From Pseudomonas gessardii (GTDB taxonomy: Bacteria > Pseudomonadota > Gammaproteobacteria > Pseudomonadales > Pseudomonadaceae), in the NCBI RefSeq assembly GCF_001983165.1, contig NZ_MNPU01000024.1, positions 16,222 to 80,221 of the forward strand: 64,000 nt of DNA, read 5' to 3'. A program made the translations under genes and the position numbers. The notes below the pieces were generated by a model. That model ran no database searches and had not been told where the DNA came from. It saw only the letters and a list, made by a program, of their open reading frames with translations. Shown one piece after another: positions 27,229-35,739 of the stretch. Position 1 is the first letter of the stretch. Each line of letters begins with the position of its first letter.

Positions 27229-28031
27229 CCGCTCAACAACCTCCACGTTTGCTGCGCGGCATCCCGTTGGCGGTGCGCAAGTTGCGCAAGGCGTTTGGCG
27301 CGCGGGAAGTGCTGCGCGAGATCGATCTGCACATCCCGGCGGGCCAGTTCGTCGCTGTGGTCGGGCGCAGTGGCTGCGGCAAAAGTACCTTGCTGCGCCT
27401 GCTGGCCGGCCTTGATAGCGCCAGCAGTGGCGAGTTGCTTGCAGGCTCCGCAGCGTTGAGCGAAGCCCTCGAAGACACGCGACTGATGTTCCAGGAAGCG
27501 CGCCTGCTGCCGTGGAAAAAGATCATCGATAACGTCGGCCTGGGCCTTAAAGGCAACTGGCGGCCCCAGGCGCTGGAGGCGCTGGAAGCGGTCGGCCTGG
27601 CCGAGCGTGCCGATGAATGGCCGGCGGCGTTGTCCGGCGGGCAGAAACAACGGGTGGCCCTGGCCCGCGCGCTGATTCACCAACCGCGCCTGTTGCTGCT
27701 GGATGAGCCCTTGGGCGCGCTGGATGCCCTGACCCGCATCGAGATGCAGCAACTGATCGAGAACCTGTGGCGCAAGCACGGTTTTACCGTGTTGCTGGTG
27801 ACCCATGATGTCAGCGAAGCCGTGGCCATTGCCGACCGGGTGATCCTGATCGAAGACGGCGCAATCGGCCTCGACTTGCAGGTGGAACTACCGCGCCCGC
27901 GGGTCCGTGGCTCCCATCGCCAGGCGGCCCTGGAAACCGAAGTGCTTAACCGTGTGCTGGCACTGCCCGGCACGCCGCCTGCGCCGGAACCTGTTTCACC
28001 GTTGCCTACGCAATTGCGGTGGGCGCAATAA
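27225..28031 (+). CDS. ssuB: Aliphatic sulfonate ABC transporter ATPase
   Basis: A 268-residue ABC ATPase. Walker A is VVGRSGCGKSTLLRLLAG, Q-loop LMFQEARLLPWKKI, signature LSGGQKQRVALARALI, Walker B LLLLDEPLGALDALTR, H-loop VLLVTHDVSEAV. The PWKK(I/V) motif after the Q-loop is typical of nitrate/sulfonate/taurine transporters. It is translationally coupled to ssuC. Confidence 0.96.
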   Translation: MTAQQPPRLLRGIPLAVRKLRKAFGAREVLREIDLHIPAGQFVAVVGRSGCGKSTLLRLLAGLDSASSGELLAGSAALSEALEDTRLMFQEARLLPWKKIIDNVGLGLKGNWRPQALEALEAVGLAERADEWPAALSGGQKQRVALARALIHQPRLLLLDEPLGALDALTRIEMQQLIENLWRKHGFTVLLVTHDVSEAVAIADRVILIEDGAIGLDLQVELPRPRVRGSHRQAALETEVLNRVLALPGTPPAPEPVSPLPTQLRWAQ

Positions 28032-28059
28032 CTCACTTGTCCTACGAAGGAAGAACACC

Positions 28060-28275
28060 ATGACTATTAAAGCCATCAACGTGCGTAACCAGTTCAAAGG
28101 CACCATCAAGGAAATCGTCGAAGGCGACGTACTGTCGGAGATCGATGTGCAGACGGCATCCGGCATCGTCACGTCAGTGATCACCACCCGCTCGGTCAAA
28201 GAGCTGGAGCTGGTGATTGGCAGTGAAGTGATTGCGTTTGTGAAGTCCACCGAGGTGTCGATCGCCAAGCTGTGA
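28060..28275 (+). CDS. ssuF: Molybdopterin-binding (TOBE) protein SsuF
   Basis: A 71-residue single TOBE/Mop domain: IKAINVRNQFKGTIKEIVEG, IDVQTASGIVTSVITT and VIGSEVIAFVKSTEVSIAKL. P. putida SsuF of the same size and position is needed for growth on sulfonates, with an unclear role. GAAGGAAG precedes the ATG at 28060. The stop TGA touches a palindromic element whose first, truncated copy begins immediately. Confidence 0.93.
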   Translation: MTIKAINVRNQFKGTIKEIVEGDVLSEIDVQTASGIVTSVITTRSVKELELVIGSEVIAFVKSTEVSIAKL

Positions 28276-28406
28276 TGATCGTTCCCACGCTCTGCGGATG
28301 ATCGTTCCCACGCTCTGCGTGGGAATGCACCCCGTGACGCTCTGCGTCACAACAGCGGACGCAGAGCGTCCTAAGAGGCGTTCCCACGCAGAGCGTGGGA
28401 ACGATC
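28274..28406. repeat. Multi-hairpin palindromic element (GATCGTTCCCACGC family) with a truncated extra copy
   Basis: Full element 28300-28406 runs from GATCGTTCCCACGC to GCGTGGGAACGATC with internal hairpins (GACGCTCTGCGTC, GGACGCAGAGCGTCC). A 23-bp piece, GATGATCGTTCCCACGCTC plus TGCG, is duplicated head-to-tail at 28274-28296 and 28297-28319. Related copies lie at 29.1, 40.0-40.5 and 60.2 kb. Confidence 0.9.
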
Positions 28407-29040
28407 ATTGGAGGCGCTTGGGCAAAAACGCCGGCAGGTAAAGCCCCACATACGCATCAAACACCCGCATCCCTTCCTCCGCCATGCGCGGGGTGATCTG
28501 CCCATGCTGATGCACCGAGCGTGCATACACGCGGTCGCTCAGTTCCAGCGCCAGGGCAAACACGTCCACATCCGCCGGCAGCACCGGCACTTCAAAGTGG
28601 CGGTTGAACACGTGCAGCATCAAGTCCCCCAACTCCAGGTCGTGCTGGCGGTCGGCCTGGGTCACTTCCGTGAGGCCGTGCTGGGCGAGGATCAATTGGC
28701 GGGCGGCGGCGTCCTTGCTGTAGATCGCCAGCATGCGCAACTCGACCAGGCGCGACAGGTCGCGCCAAGTGTGCAGTTGGTCGTGGTCGATGGGCGCTTG
28801 CAGCGCGGCGCGGAAGGCGGCGTGCACATCGGCTGTCAGGGCTTCGAGCAAGGCCGGGACGCTGGCGAAAAAGTGATACACCGATGACGGCGGAATCTGC
28901 GCCCGTTCGGCCACGCTGTAGATCGACAGGCTGGCCACGCCTTCGGCGGCCAGCAACGTGCGGGCGGCGTCGAGGATCGCGTCGATCCGGGCCTGGCTGC
29001 GGGCGCGGGGTTTGCGAGGGGCGGCGGGGCGGGTTGTCAT
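28405..29040 (-). CDS. TetR family transcriptional regulator
   Basis: A 211-residue regulator. The N-terminal helix-turn-helix is RIDAILDAARTLLAAEGVAS then VAERAQIPPSSVYHFFASVP, classical TetR. The remainder is a helical ligand domain without a recognisable subfamily. It stands between ssuF and spuI on the same strand as spuI. From position it might regulate the polyamine genes (in PAO1 a TetR gene, aguR, lies near this locus), but the match to AguR is not established. Its TGA stop is formed partly by the end of the palindromic element. Confidence 0.88.
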   Translation of the reverse strand: MTTRPAAPRKPRARSQARIDAILDAARTLLAAEGVASLSIYSVAERAQIPPSSVYHFFASVPALLEALTADVHAAFRAALQAPIDHDQLHTWRDLSRLVELRMLAIYSKDAAARQLILAQHGLTEVTQADRQHDLELGDLMLHVFNRHFEVPVLPADVDVFALALELSDRVYARSVHQHGQITPRMAEEGMRVFDAYVGLYLPAFLPKRLQ

Positions 29041-29080
29041 GGAAGTCTCCTACAAGGCAGCGGGCATTGTACGCGACCTT

Positions 29081-29112
29081 GATCGTTCCCACGCTCCGCG
29101 GGGGAACGAGGG
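29081..29112. repeat. Collapsed half-copy of the GATCGTTCCCACGC element
   Basis: GATCGTTCCCACGCTCCGCG continues into GGGGAACGAG, one terminal hairpin of the element found complete at 28.3 and 60.2 kb. The rest is missing. It lies upstream of the TetR gene. Confidence 0.75.
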
Positions 29113-29121
29113 AGCAGGGCA

Positions 29122-29156
29122 TAAAAAAACGCCACAGGCCATAAGCCTGCAGCGTT
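29122..29156 (-). terminator. Terminator of spuI
   Basis: On the minus strand, stem AACGC..CAGGC / GCCTG..GCGTT (with a 2-nt internal mismatch) is followed by a seven-T run, 20 bp after the spuI stop. Confidence 0.75.
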
Positions 29157-29175
29157 CATTTATTGCAGCCACCGC

Positions 29176-30552
29176 TTACACGGTATGCAGGTACCAGTTG
29201 TACTCAAGGTCGGAGATGGAGTGTTCAAATTCCTCCAGCTCACTTTCCTTGCAGGCGACGAAGATATCGATGTATTTCGGATCGATGTACTTGGCCATCA
29301 CCTCGCTGTCGTCCAACTCGCGCAGGGCATCGCGCAGGTTGTTCGGCAGGCTTTGTTCGTTCTGCTCGTAGCTGTTGCCTTCCACCGGTGCGCCAGGCTC
29401 GATCTTGTTGGTCAGGCCGTGGTGCACGCCCGCCAGGACCGAAGCCATCAGCAGGTAAGGGTTGGCATCGGCGCCGGCCACACGGTGTTCGATACGTACG
29501 GCGTCGGACGAGCCGGTCGGTACGCGAATCGCCACGGTGCGGTTGTCCAGGCCCCAGCACGGCGAGTTCGGCACGTAGAACTGTGCGCCGAAACGACGGT
29601 AGGAGTTGACGTTGGGGCACAGGAAGGCCATTTGTGCAGGCAGGGTCTCCAGCACACCGCCGATCGCGTGACGCAATGCGGCGTTCTGCTCGGGATCCTC
29701 GCTGGCAAAGATGTTCTTGCCGTCTTTGTCCAGGATCGAAATATGCACGTGCAAACCATTGCCGGCCTGGCCTGGGTAAGGCTTGGCCATGAAGGTGGTG
29801 TCCATCTCATGGTCGTAGGCAATGTTCTTGATCAAACGCTTGAGCAGTACCGCGTAGTCGCACGCCTTGATCGGGTCGGCGACGTGGTGCAGGTTCACTT
29901 CAAACTGCGCCGGGGCACTTTCCTTGACGATGGCGTCAGCCGGGATGCCTTGCTCTTTGGCACCTTCCAGAATGTCCTGGAGGCAATCGACATATTCGTC
30001 GAGGTCGTCGATCAGGTAGACCTGTGTCGAGTGCGGGCGTTTGCCGGAAATCGGCGAGCGGGGAGGTTGTGGTCGGCCGTTCACGTTCTCCTGGTCGATC
30101 AGGTAGAACTCAAGCTCGAAGGCGGCGCAGATGGTCAGGCCCATATCGTCAAACTTGGTTACAACTTGGCGGAGCACTTCGCGCGGATCGGCGAAGAAAG
30201 GTTCACCTTCAAGTTCGTGCATGGTCATCAGCAGTTGCGCGGTAGGGCGCTTTTGCCAGGGTTCATTGCACAGGGTGTCGGGGATTGGATAACAGATTCG
30301 GTCAGCATCACCGATGTCCAGGCCCAGGCCGGTGCTTTCCACCGTTGAGCCATTGATATCCAGGGCAAATAAAGAGGCCGGCAAGTTGATGCCTTTCTCG
30401 TAAACCTTGTGGAGGCTGGTGCGTTCGATGCGCTTACCGCGCACCACACCATTCATATCCGCAATTAGAAGGTCTACGTACAGAACCTCAGGATGATCCT
30501 TAAGGAACGCGTTCGCTTCGTTAAGCTGAACGGCACGCGGGGGTACCGACAT
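29176..30552 (-). CDS. spuI: Glutamine synthetase-like gamma-glutamylpolyamine synthetase SpuI
   Basis: A 458-residue glutamine-synthetase-fold ligase. Motifs: MNGVVRGKRIERTSL (N-terminal beta-grasp), FELEFYLIDQENVNG, FEVNLHHVADPIKACD, TFMAKPYPGQAGNGLHVHIS, and IRVPTGSSDAVRIEHRVAGA. It should ligate glutamate to a polyamine (putrescine, spermidine or a diamine) using ATP. It is divergent from spuABCDEFGH as in P. aeruginosa, where SpuI acts in polyamine use. The adenylylation site region of true GlnA is absent. Confidence 0.92.
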   Translation of the reverse strand: MSVPPRAVQLNEANAFLKDHPEVLYVDLLIADMNGVVRGKRIERTSLHKVYEKGINLPASLFALDINGSTVESTGLGLDIGDADRICYPIPDTLCNEPWQKRPTAQLLMTMHELEGEPFFADPREVLRQVVTKFDDMGLTICAAFELEFYLIDQENVNGRPQPPRSPISGKRPHSTQVYLIDDLDEYVDCLQDILEGAKEQGIPADAIVKESAPAQFEVNLHHVADPIKACDYAVLLKRLIKNIAYDHEMDTTFMAKPYPGQAGNGLHVHISILDKDGKNIFASEDPEQNAALRHAIGGVLETLPAQMAFLCPNVNSYRRFGAQFYVPNSPCWGLDNRTVAIRVPTGSSDAVRIEHRVAGADANPYLLMASVLAGVHHGLTNKIEPGAPVEGNSYEQNEQSLPNNLRDALRELDDSEVMAKYIDPKYIDIFVACKESELEEFEHSISDLEYNWYLHTV

Positions 30553-30746
30553 GATGCAACACCTTTGTTGTTAAAAATATCAATCATTGATCTTTTCTGG
30601 TTTCAGTCAACCCGAACGGCATGCCGAAGTCAAGCGAGGCCTTTTTTGCCCTAAAAAAGCGCGTTGAGGGCTTTTTTGTGGCTTTTTTGGGCAGTTTTAT
30701 CGGTTTGACCGGCTTGGGACTAGCAGGCTTGAGCGGGCCGTGTTGT

Positions 30747-30776
30747 ATTTTTTACGGGGGTGTTGTGTAAAAAAAT
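30747..30776 (+). promoter_or_regulatory. Inverted repeat in the spuI-spuA divergent promoter region
   Basis: ATTTTTTAC (30747-30755) and GTAAAAAAAT (30767-30776) are near-perfect inverted arms 54 bp before spuA, each preceded by TGTTGT. The 278-bp gap contains no gene. This repeat is the best candidate operator for the polyamine operon, but its binding protein is unknown. Confidence 0.4.
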
Positions 30777-30830
30777 GAACAAGGCTAAGCTCGATTCAAA
30801 CCCATAACAGCAATAATACCGGGGTGCTTC

Positions 30831-31619
30831 ATGTCTGGCCTGCCGTTAATCGGCGTCACCGCCTGCTCCAAACAGGTCGGTCTGCATGCTTATCACATCA
30901 GTGGCGACAAATATGTCCGCGCCGTGGCAATCGCTGCCAAGGGCCTGCCATTGATTATTCCGTCCCTGGGGCAGTTGCTCGACCCGGCCAATATTCTTGA
31001 CGGCCTGGACGGCATTCTCTTTACCGGCTCACCTTCCAATATCGAACCCTTTCACTACGACGGTCCGGCCAGCGCGCCCGGGACTGCCCATGATCCTGCA
31101 CGGGACCAGAGCACCCTGCCGCTGATTCGCGCGGCGATTGCCGCAGGCGTGCCGGTGCTGGGAGTCTGCCGGGGCTTCCAGGAAATGAACGTGGCCCTGG
31201 GCGGCAGCCTGCACCAGAAGGTTCATGAACTGCCGGGTATGCTCGATCACCGCGAAGACGACACCCAGCCGCTGGATGTGCAGTACGGCCCGGCGCATGC
31301 CGTGGCGATCACGCCGGGCGGGGTCTTGTCTGGCCTGGGCTTGCCGGACACGATCCAGGTCAACTCGATCCACAGCCAGGGCGTTGACCGTCTGGCGCCC
31401 GGCCTGCAGGTCGAAGCGCGCGCGCCGGACGGCCTGGTCGAGGCTTTTTCGCTCAAACAGGGCAAGGCATTTGCAGAGGCTTTTGCATTAGGAGTGCAAT
31501 GGCACCCCGAATGGCAGGTAAGCTCCAACCCGTACTACCTCGCGATCTTCCAGGCATTTGGCGATGCCTGCCGAACGCGGGCGAAACAAAGAGACGCACA
31601 CGCGTCAAACAACGCCTGA
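30831..31619 (+). CDS. spuA: Gamma-glutamyl-gamma-aminobutyrate hydrolase family (class I amidotransferase-like) SpuA
   Basis: A 262-residue peptidase C26 enzyme. The nucleophile elbow GVPVLGVCRGFQEMNVALGG carries the catalytic Cys. The His/Glu pair is in ALGVQWHPEWQ. It should hydrolyse gamma-glutamyl-GABA to GABA and glutamate, the PuuD role. First gene of the operon. Weak ribosome site (GGGGTG). Confidence 0.94.
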   Translation: MSGLPLIGVTACSKQVGLHAYHISGDKYVRAVAIAAKGLPLIIPSLGQLLDPANILDGLDGILFTGSPSNIEPFHYDGPASAPGTAHDPARDQSTLPLIRAAIAAGVPVLGVCRGFQEMNVALGGSLHQKVHELPGMLDHREDDTQPLDVQYGPAHAVAITPGGVLSGLGLPDTIQVNSIHSQGVDRLAPGLQVEARAPDGLVEAFSLKQGKAFAEAFALGVQWHPEWQVSSNPYYLAIFQAFGDACRTRAKQRDAHASNNA

Positions 31620-31658
31620 CCTTTAATGGATGTCAGGAAACCCAGCCCAGAGGCATTT

Positions 31659-33017
31659 ATGAGTAACAACCTCGACCAGCTCACCGATTGGTTGAAAGAC
31701 CACAAGATCACAGAAGTCGAATGCATGATTGGCGACCTCACGGGGATCACCCGGGGCAAGATCTCGCCGACCAACAAGTTCATCGCCGAAAAAGGCATGC
31801 GCCTGCCCGAGAGCGTTCTGTTGCAGACCGTGACCGGCGACTATGTCGAAGACGACATCTATTACGAATTGCTCGACCCGGCCGACATCGACATGATCTG
31901 CCGCCCCGACCAGAACGCGGTATTCCTGGTGCCCTGGGCCATCGAGCCCACCGCCCAGGTGATCCACGACACCTACGACAAGCAAGGCAACCCGATCGAG
32001 CTGTCGCCGCGCAACGTGCTCAAGAAAGTCCTCAAGCTCTACGCCGACAAAGGCTGGCAGCCCATCGTGGCGCCGGAGATGGAGTTCTACCTGACCAAGC
32101 GCTGCGAAGACCCGGACTTCCCGCTGCAACCGCCGATTGGCCGTTCCGGCCGCCCGGAAACCGGTCGCCAGTCCTTCTCTATAGAAGCGGCCAACGAATT
32201 CGACCCGTTGTTTGAAGACGTCTACGACTGGTGCGAGTTGCAGGAGCTGGACCTCGACACCCTGATCCACGAGGACGGCACGGCGCAGATGGAAATCAAC
32301 TTCCGTCACGGCGATGCCCTGTCCCTGGCCGACCAGATCCTGGTGTTCAAGCGCACCATGCGTGAAGCCGCGCTCAAGCATGATGTGGCTGCCACCTTCA
32401 TGGCCAAGCCCATGACCGGCGAGCCCGGCAGCGCCATGCACCTGCACCAGAGCATCATTGATATCGCCACCGGCAAGAACGTGTTCTCCAATGAAGACGG
32501 CTCCAAGAGCGAGCTGTTCCTGCATCACATCGGTGGCCTGCAGAAGTTCATCCCCGAGCTGTTGCCGCTGTTTGCGCCCAACGTCAACTCGTTCCGCCGC
32601 TTCCTGCCGGACACCTCGGCGCCGGTGAACGTGGAGTGGGGCGAAGAGAACCGCACCGTGGGCCTGCGCGTGCCGGATGCCGGCCCGCAGAACCGCCGTG
32701 TGGAAAACCGCCTGCCGGGCGCCGATGCCAACCCGTACCTGGCCATCGCCGCCAGCCTGCTGTGCGGCTATATCGGCATGGTCGAAGGCATCAGCCCGAG
32801 CGCCCCGGTGGTCGGCCGTGGTTACGAGCGCCGCAACCTGCGCCTGCCGTTGACCATCGAAGACGCACTGGAACGCATGGAAAACAGCAAGACCATCGAG
32901 AAATACCTGGGTCACAAATTCATCACTGGCTACGTCGCGGTCAAGCGGGCCGAGCATGAAAACTTCAAGCGCGTGATCAGTTCGTGGGAGCGGGAATTCC
33001 TGCTCTTCGCCGTCTGA
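31659..33017 (+). CDS. spuB: Gamma-glutamylpolyamine synthetase SpuB (glutamine synthetase family)
   Basis: A 452-residue ligase paralogous to SpuI. The start at ATG 31659 follows AGAGGCA; an in-frame start 33 bp upstream lacks a site. Motifs: IGDLTGITRGKISPTNKF, PEMEFYLTKRCEDPDFPL, MEINFRHGDALSLADQ, TFMAKPMTGEPGSAMHLHQS and VPDAGPQNRRVENRLPGADA. It activates polyamines by gamma-glutamylation before transamination by SpuC. Confidence 0.94.
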   Translation: MSNNLDQLTDWLKDHKITEVECMIGDLTGITRGKISPTNKFIAEKGMRLPESVLLQTVTGDYVEDDIYYELLDPADIDMICRPDQNAVFLVPWAIEPTAQVIHDTYDKQGNPIELSPRNVLKKVLKLYADKGWQPIVAPEMEFYLTKRCEDPDFPLQPPIGRSGRPETGRQSFSIEAANEFDPLFEDVYDWCELQELDLDTLIHEDGTAQMEINFRHGDALSLADQILVFKRTMREAALKHDVAATFMAKPMTGEPGSAMHLHQSIIDIATGKNVFSNEDGSKSELFLHHIGGLQKFIPELLPLFAPNVNSFRRFLPDTSAPVNVEWGEENRTVGLRVPDAGPQNRRVENRLPGADANPYLAIAASLLCGYIGMVEGISPSAPVVGRGYERRNLRLPLTIEDALERMENSKTIEKYLGHKFITGYVAVKRAEHENFKRVISSWEREFLLFAV

Positions 33018-33024
33018 TGCGCCG

Positions 33025-33048
33025 GGTGCGGCTGTCATACGCCGCACC
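33025..33048 (+). promoter_or_regulatory. Hairpin in the spuB-spuC gap
   Basis: GGTGCGGC / GCCGCACC, 8-bp stem with an 8-nt loop, 7 bp after spuB. It is followed by a short T-run (CTACTTTTTGG) that merges into the spuC ribosome site. It could stabilise the spuB 3' end or partly attenuate. Confidence 0.5.
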
Positions 33049-33072
33049 TTCACCTACTTTTTGGAGATTGGT

Positions 33073-34437
33073 ATGTCCAGCAACAACCCGCAAACCCGTG
33101 AATGGCAAGCCCTGAGCAACGATCATCACCTGGCGCCGTTCAGCGATTTCAAGCAGTTGAAAGAGAAAGGCCCGCGCATCATCACCAACGCCAAGGGCGT
33201 TTACCTGTGGGACAGCGAAGGCAACAAGATCCTCGACGGCATGGCCGGCCTGTGGTGCGTGGCCATCGGTTATGGCCGCGACGAGCTGGCTGATGCCGCC
33301 GCCCAGCAGATGAAACAACTGCCTTATTACAACCTGTTCTTCCAGACCGCCCACCCGCCGGTGCTGGAACTGGCCAAGGCCATCGCCGATATCGCTCCGG
33401 CCGGCATGAACCATGTGTTCTTCACCGGCTCCGGCTCCGAAGGCAACGACACCATGTTGCGCATGGTCCGCCACTACTGGGCGATCAAGGGCCAGCCGAA
33501 CAAAAAAACCATCATCAGCCGCAAGAATGGCTACCACGGCTCCACCGTGGCCGGCGCCAGCCTGGGCGGCATGACGTATATGCACGAGCAGGGCGACTTA
33601 CCGATCCCGGGCATCGTGCACATCGCCCAGCCGTACTGGTTCGGCGAAGGCGGCGACATGAGCCCTGAAGAATTCGGGGTATGGGCGGCCAACCAACTGG
33701 AAGAGAAGATCCTCGAAGTCGGCGTGGACAACGTCGGTGCCTTTATCGCCGAGCCGATCCAGGGCGCCGGCGGTGTGATCGTGCCGCCAGAGACCTACTG
33801 GCCGCGCATCAAGGAAATCCTCGCCAAGTACGACATCCTGTTTGTCGCCGACGAAGTGATCTGTGGCTTTGGCCGCACCGGTGAGTGGTTCGGTAGCGAT
33901 TTTTTCGGCCTCAAACCAGACATGATGACTATCGCCAAGGGCCTGACCTCGGGTTATATCCCCATGGGCGGCCTGGTCGTGCGCGACGAAGTGGTGGCGG
34001 TACTCAACGAAGGTGGCGATTTCAACCACGGTTTCACCTATTCCGGCCACCCGGTGGCGGCGGCGGTGGCCCTGGAAAACATCCGCATCCTGCGCGATGA
34101 AAAAATTGTCAGCCGCGTCCATGACGAAACGGCACCGTATTTGCAAAAGCGTCTACGCGAGTTGGCGGATCATCCGCTGGTGGGCGAAGTGCGTGGTGTC
34201 GGCATGCTGGGGGCCATCGAGCTGGTCCAGGACAAGGCCACGCGCAAGCGTTATGAAGGCAAGGGCGTGGGCATGATCTGCCGCACCTTCTGCTTTGAGA
34301 ACGGCCTGATCATGCGCGCCGTGGGCGATACCATGATCATTTCGCCGCCGCTGGTGATCAGCAAGGCCGAAATTGACGAGTTGGTCACCAAGGCTCGCCA
34401 GTGCCTGGACCTGACTTTGGCGGCATTGCAGGGCTAA
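33073..34437 (+). CDS. spuC: Polyamine:pyruvate aminotransferase SpuC
   Basis: A 454-residue class-III PLP aminotransferase. Motifs: MAGLWCVAIGYGRDELADAA, FFTGSGSEGNDTMLRMVRHY, VGAFIAEPIQGAGGVIVPP, LFVADEVICGFGRTGEWFGS, and the PLP lysine in MTIAKGLTSGYIPMGG. SpuC of P. aeruginosa transaminates putrescine, spermidine or cadaverine with pyruvate. GGAGATTGGT precedes ATG 33073. Confidence 0.96.
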   Translation: MSSNNPQTREWQALSNDHHLAPFSDFKQLKEKGPRIITNAKGVYLWDSEGNKILDGMAGLWCVAIGYGRDELADAAAQQMKQLPYYNLFFQTAHPPVLELAKAIADIAPAGMNHVFFTGSGSEGNDTMLRMVRHYWAIKGQPNKKTIISRKNGYHGSTVAGASLGGMTYMHEQGDLPIPGIVHIAQPYWFGEGGDMSPEEFGVWAANQLEEKILEVGVDNVGAFIAEPIQGAGGVIVPPETYWPRIKEILAKYDILFVADEVICGFGRTGEWFGSDFFGLKPDMMTIAKGLTSGYIPMGGLVVRDEVVAVLNEGGDFNHGFTYSGHPVAAAVALENIRILRDEKIVSRVHDETAPYLQKRLRELADHPLVGEVRGVGMLGAIELVQDKATRKRYEGKGVGMICRTFCFENGLIMRAVGDTMIISPPLVISKAEIDELVTKARQCLDLTLAALQG

Positions 34438-34616
34438 GTGCTAGGCTCAGAATGCAGCGGCTGCGGCTGTTGCATCCGGGCAATGATAAATGCGGGGCTT
34501 TGGTTGAAAGCCGGCCCCTGAACTTGCCAGACTGTCGCCCTGTTTTGTCGCCCCTCGACGGGCCATGAAACATAGAGAAATGTGGCCCAAAAAAGAAAAA
34601 ATTGGAGCATGACCGA
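34438..34616 (+). promoter_or_regulatory. Structured leader before spuD
   Basis: The 179-bp spuC-spuD gap holds two hairpins. One is at 34494-34518 (GGGGCTTT...AAAGCC-GGCCCC). The other is at 34560-34588 (GGGCCA..CAT / ATGTGGCCC with a bulge), ending just before an A-rich ribosome-site region. It separates catabolic enzymes from transport genes and could set the higher level expected for binding proteins. An internal promoter is possible but not seen clearly. Confidence 0.45.
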
Positions 34617-35729
34617 ATGAAGGCATTAGGTTTGAAGAACGCTGGCAAGACCCTCCTGGCCTTGTCCCTGATGGGCGCAATGGCCAGCATGGCCCAGGCT
34701 GCCGACAAAGTGCTGCACGTCTACAACTGGTCCGACTACATCGCACCGGACACCATCGCCAACTTTGAGAAAGAGTCCGGCATCAAGGTGGTGTACGACG
34801 TTTTCGATAGCAACGAAACCCTGGAAGCCAAGCTGCTGGCGGGCAAGTCCGGCTACGACGTGGTGGTGCCGTCGAACAACTTCCTGGCCAAGCAGATCAA
34901 GGCCGGCGTGTACCAGGAACTGGACAAGTCCAAGCTGCCTAACTGGAAGAACCTCGATACCGACCTGCTCAAGGCCGTCGGTGACGCCAGCGACAAAGGC
35001 AACCTGCACGCATTCCCGTACATGTGGGGCACCATCGGCATCGGCTACAACCCGGACAAGGTCAAGGCTGCGCTGGGCGTGGACAAGATCGACTCCTGGG
35101 ATGTGCTGTTCAAGCCCGAGAACATCGAAAAACTCAAGAGCTGTGGCGTGAGCTTCCTCGACTCGCCAACCGAAATGATCCCGGTGGCCCTGCACTACCT
35201 GGGCTACCCGACCGACAGCCAGGACAAGAAGCAACTGGCTGAAGCCGAGGCACTGTTCCTCAAGATCCGTCCTTCGATAGGCTACTTCCACTCCTCCAAG
35301 TACATCTCGGACCTGGCCAACGGCAACATCTGCGTGGCCGTGGGTTACTCGGGTGACCTGGAACAATCCAAGTCCCGCGCGGCTGAAGCCGGTGGCAAGG
35401 TCAAGGTTTCCTACGCCATTCCGAAGGAAGGCGCAGGCAGCTTCTACGACATGGTTGCCATCCCTAAAGATGCCGAGAACCTGGACGCCGCCTACCAGTT
35501 CATGAACTACCTGCTCAAGCCTGAAGTCATGGCGGCAATCACCAACAGCGTACGTTTCCCGAACGGTAACAAGGCCGCCACGCCGCTGGTGAACAAGGAT
35601 ATCTCGGGCGACCCGAGCATCTACCCGTCGGATGACGTGAAAGCCAAGCTGTATGCAATCAGCGATCTGCCGGCCGCGACCCAGCGCCTGCTGACGCGCA
35701 GCTGGACCAAGATCAAGTCGGGTAAATAA
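34617..35729 (+). CDS. spuD: Putrescine/polyamine periplasmic binding protein SpuD
   Basis: A 370-residue precursor with signal peptide ending MASMAQA-AD near residue 28. Mature start KVLHVYNWSDYIAPDTIANF is characteristic of PotF/SpuD/SpuE. Ligand-pocket segments VYDVFDSNETLEAKLLAG, SGYDVVVPSNNFLAK and CGVSFLDSPTEMIPVAL are present. In P. aeruginosa SpuD prefers putrescine and SpuE spermidine; which is which here rests on gene order. Confidence 0.94.
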   Translation: MKALGLKNAGKTLLALSLMGAMASMAQAADKVLHVYNWSDYIAPDTIANFEKESGIKVVYDVFDSNETLEAKLLAGKSGYDVVVPSNNFLAKQIKAGVYQELDKSKLPNWKNLDTDLLKAVGDASDKGNLHAFPYMWGTIGIGYNPDKVKAALGVDKIDSWDVLFKPENIEKLKSCGVSFLDSPTEMIPVALHYLGYPTDSQDKKQLAEAEALFLKIRPSIGYFHSSKYISDLANGNICVAVGYSGDLEQSKSRAAEAGGKVKVSYAIPKEGAGSFYDMVAIPKDAENLDAAYQFMNYLLKPEVMAAITNSVRFPNGNKAATPLVNKDISGDPSIYPSDDVKAKLYAISDLPAATQRLLTRSWTKIKSGK

Positions 35730-35739
35730 GCAAGAACCT

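Noticed and set aside
25267..27246. 659-residue minus-strand open frame over ssuD-ssuC
   Set aside because: His/Gln/Arg-rich sequence without family motifs; it runs opposite two well-recognised ssu genes.
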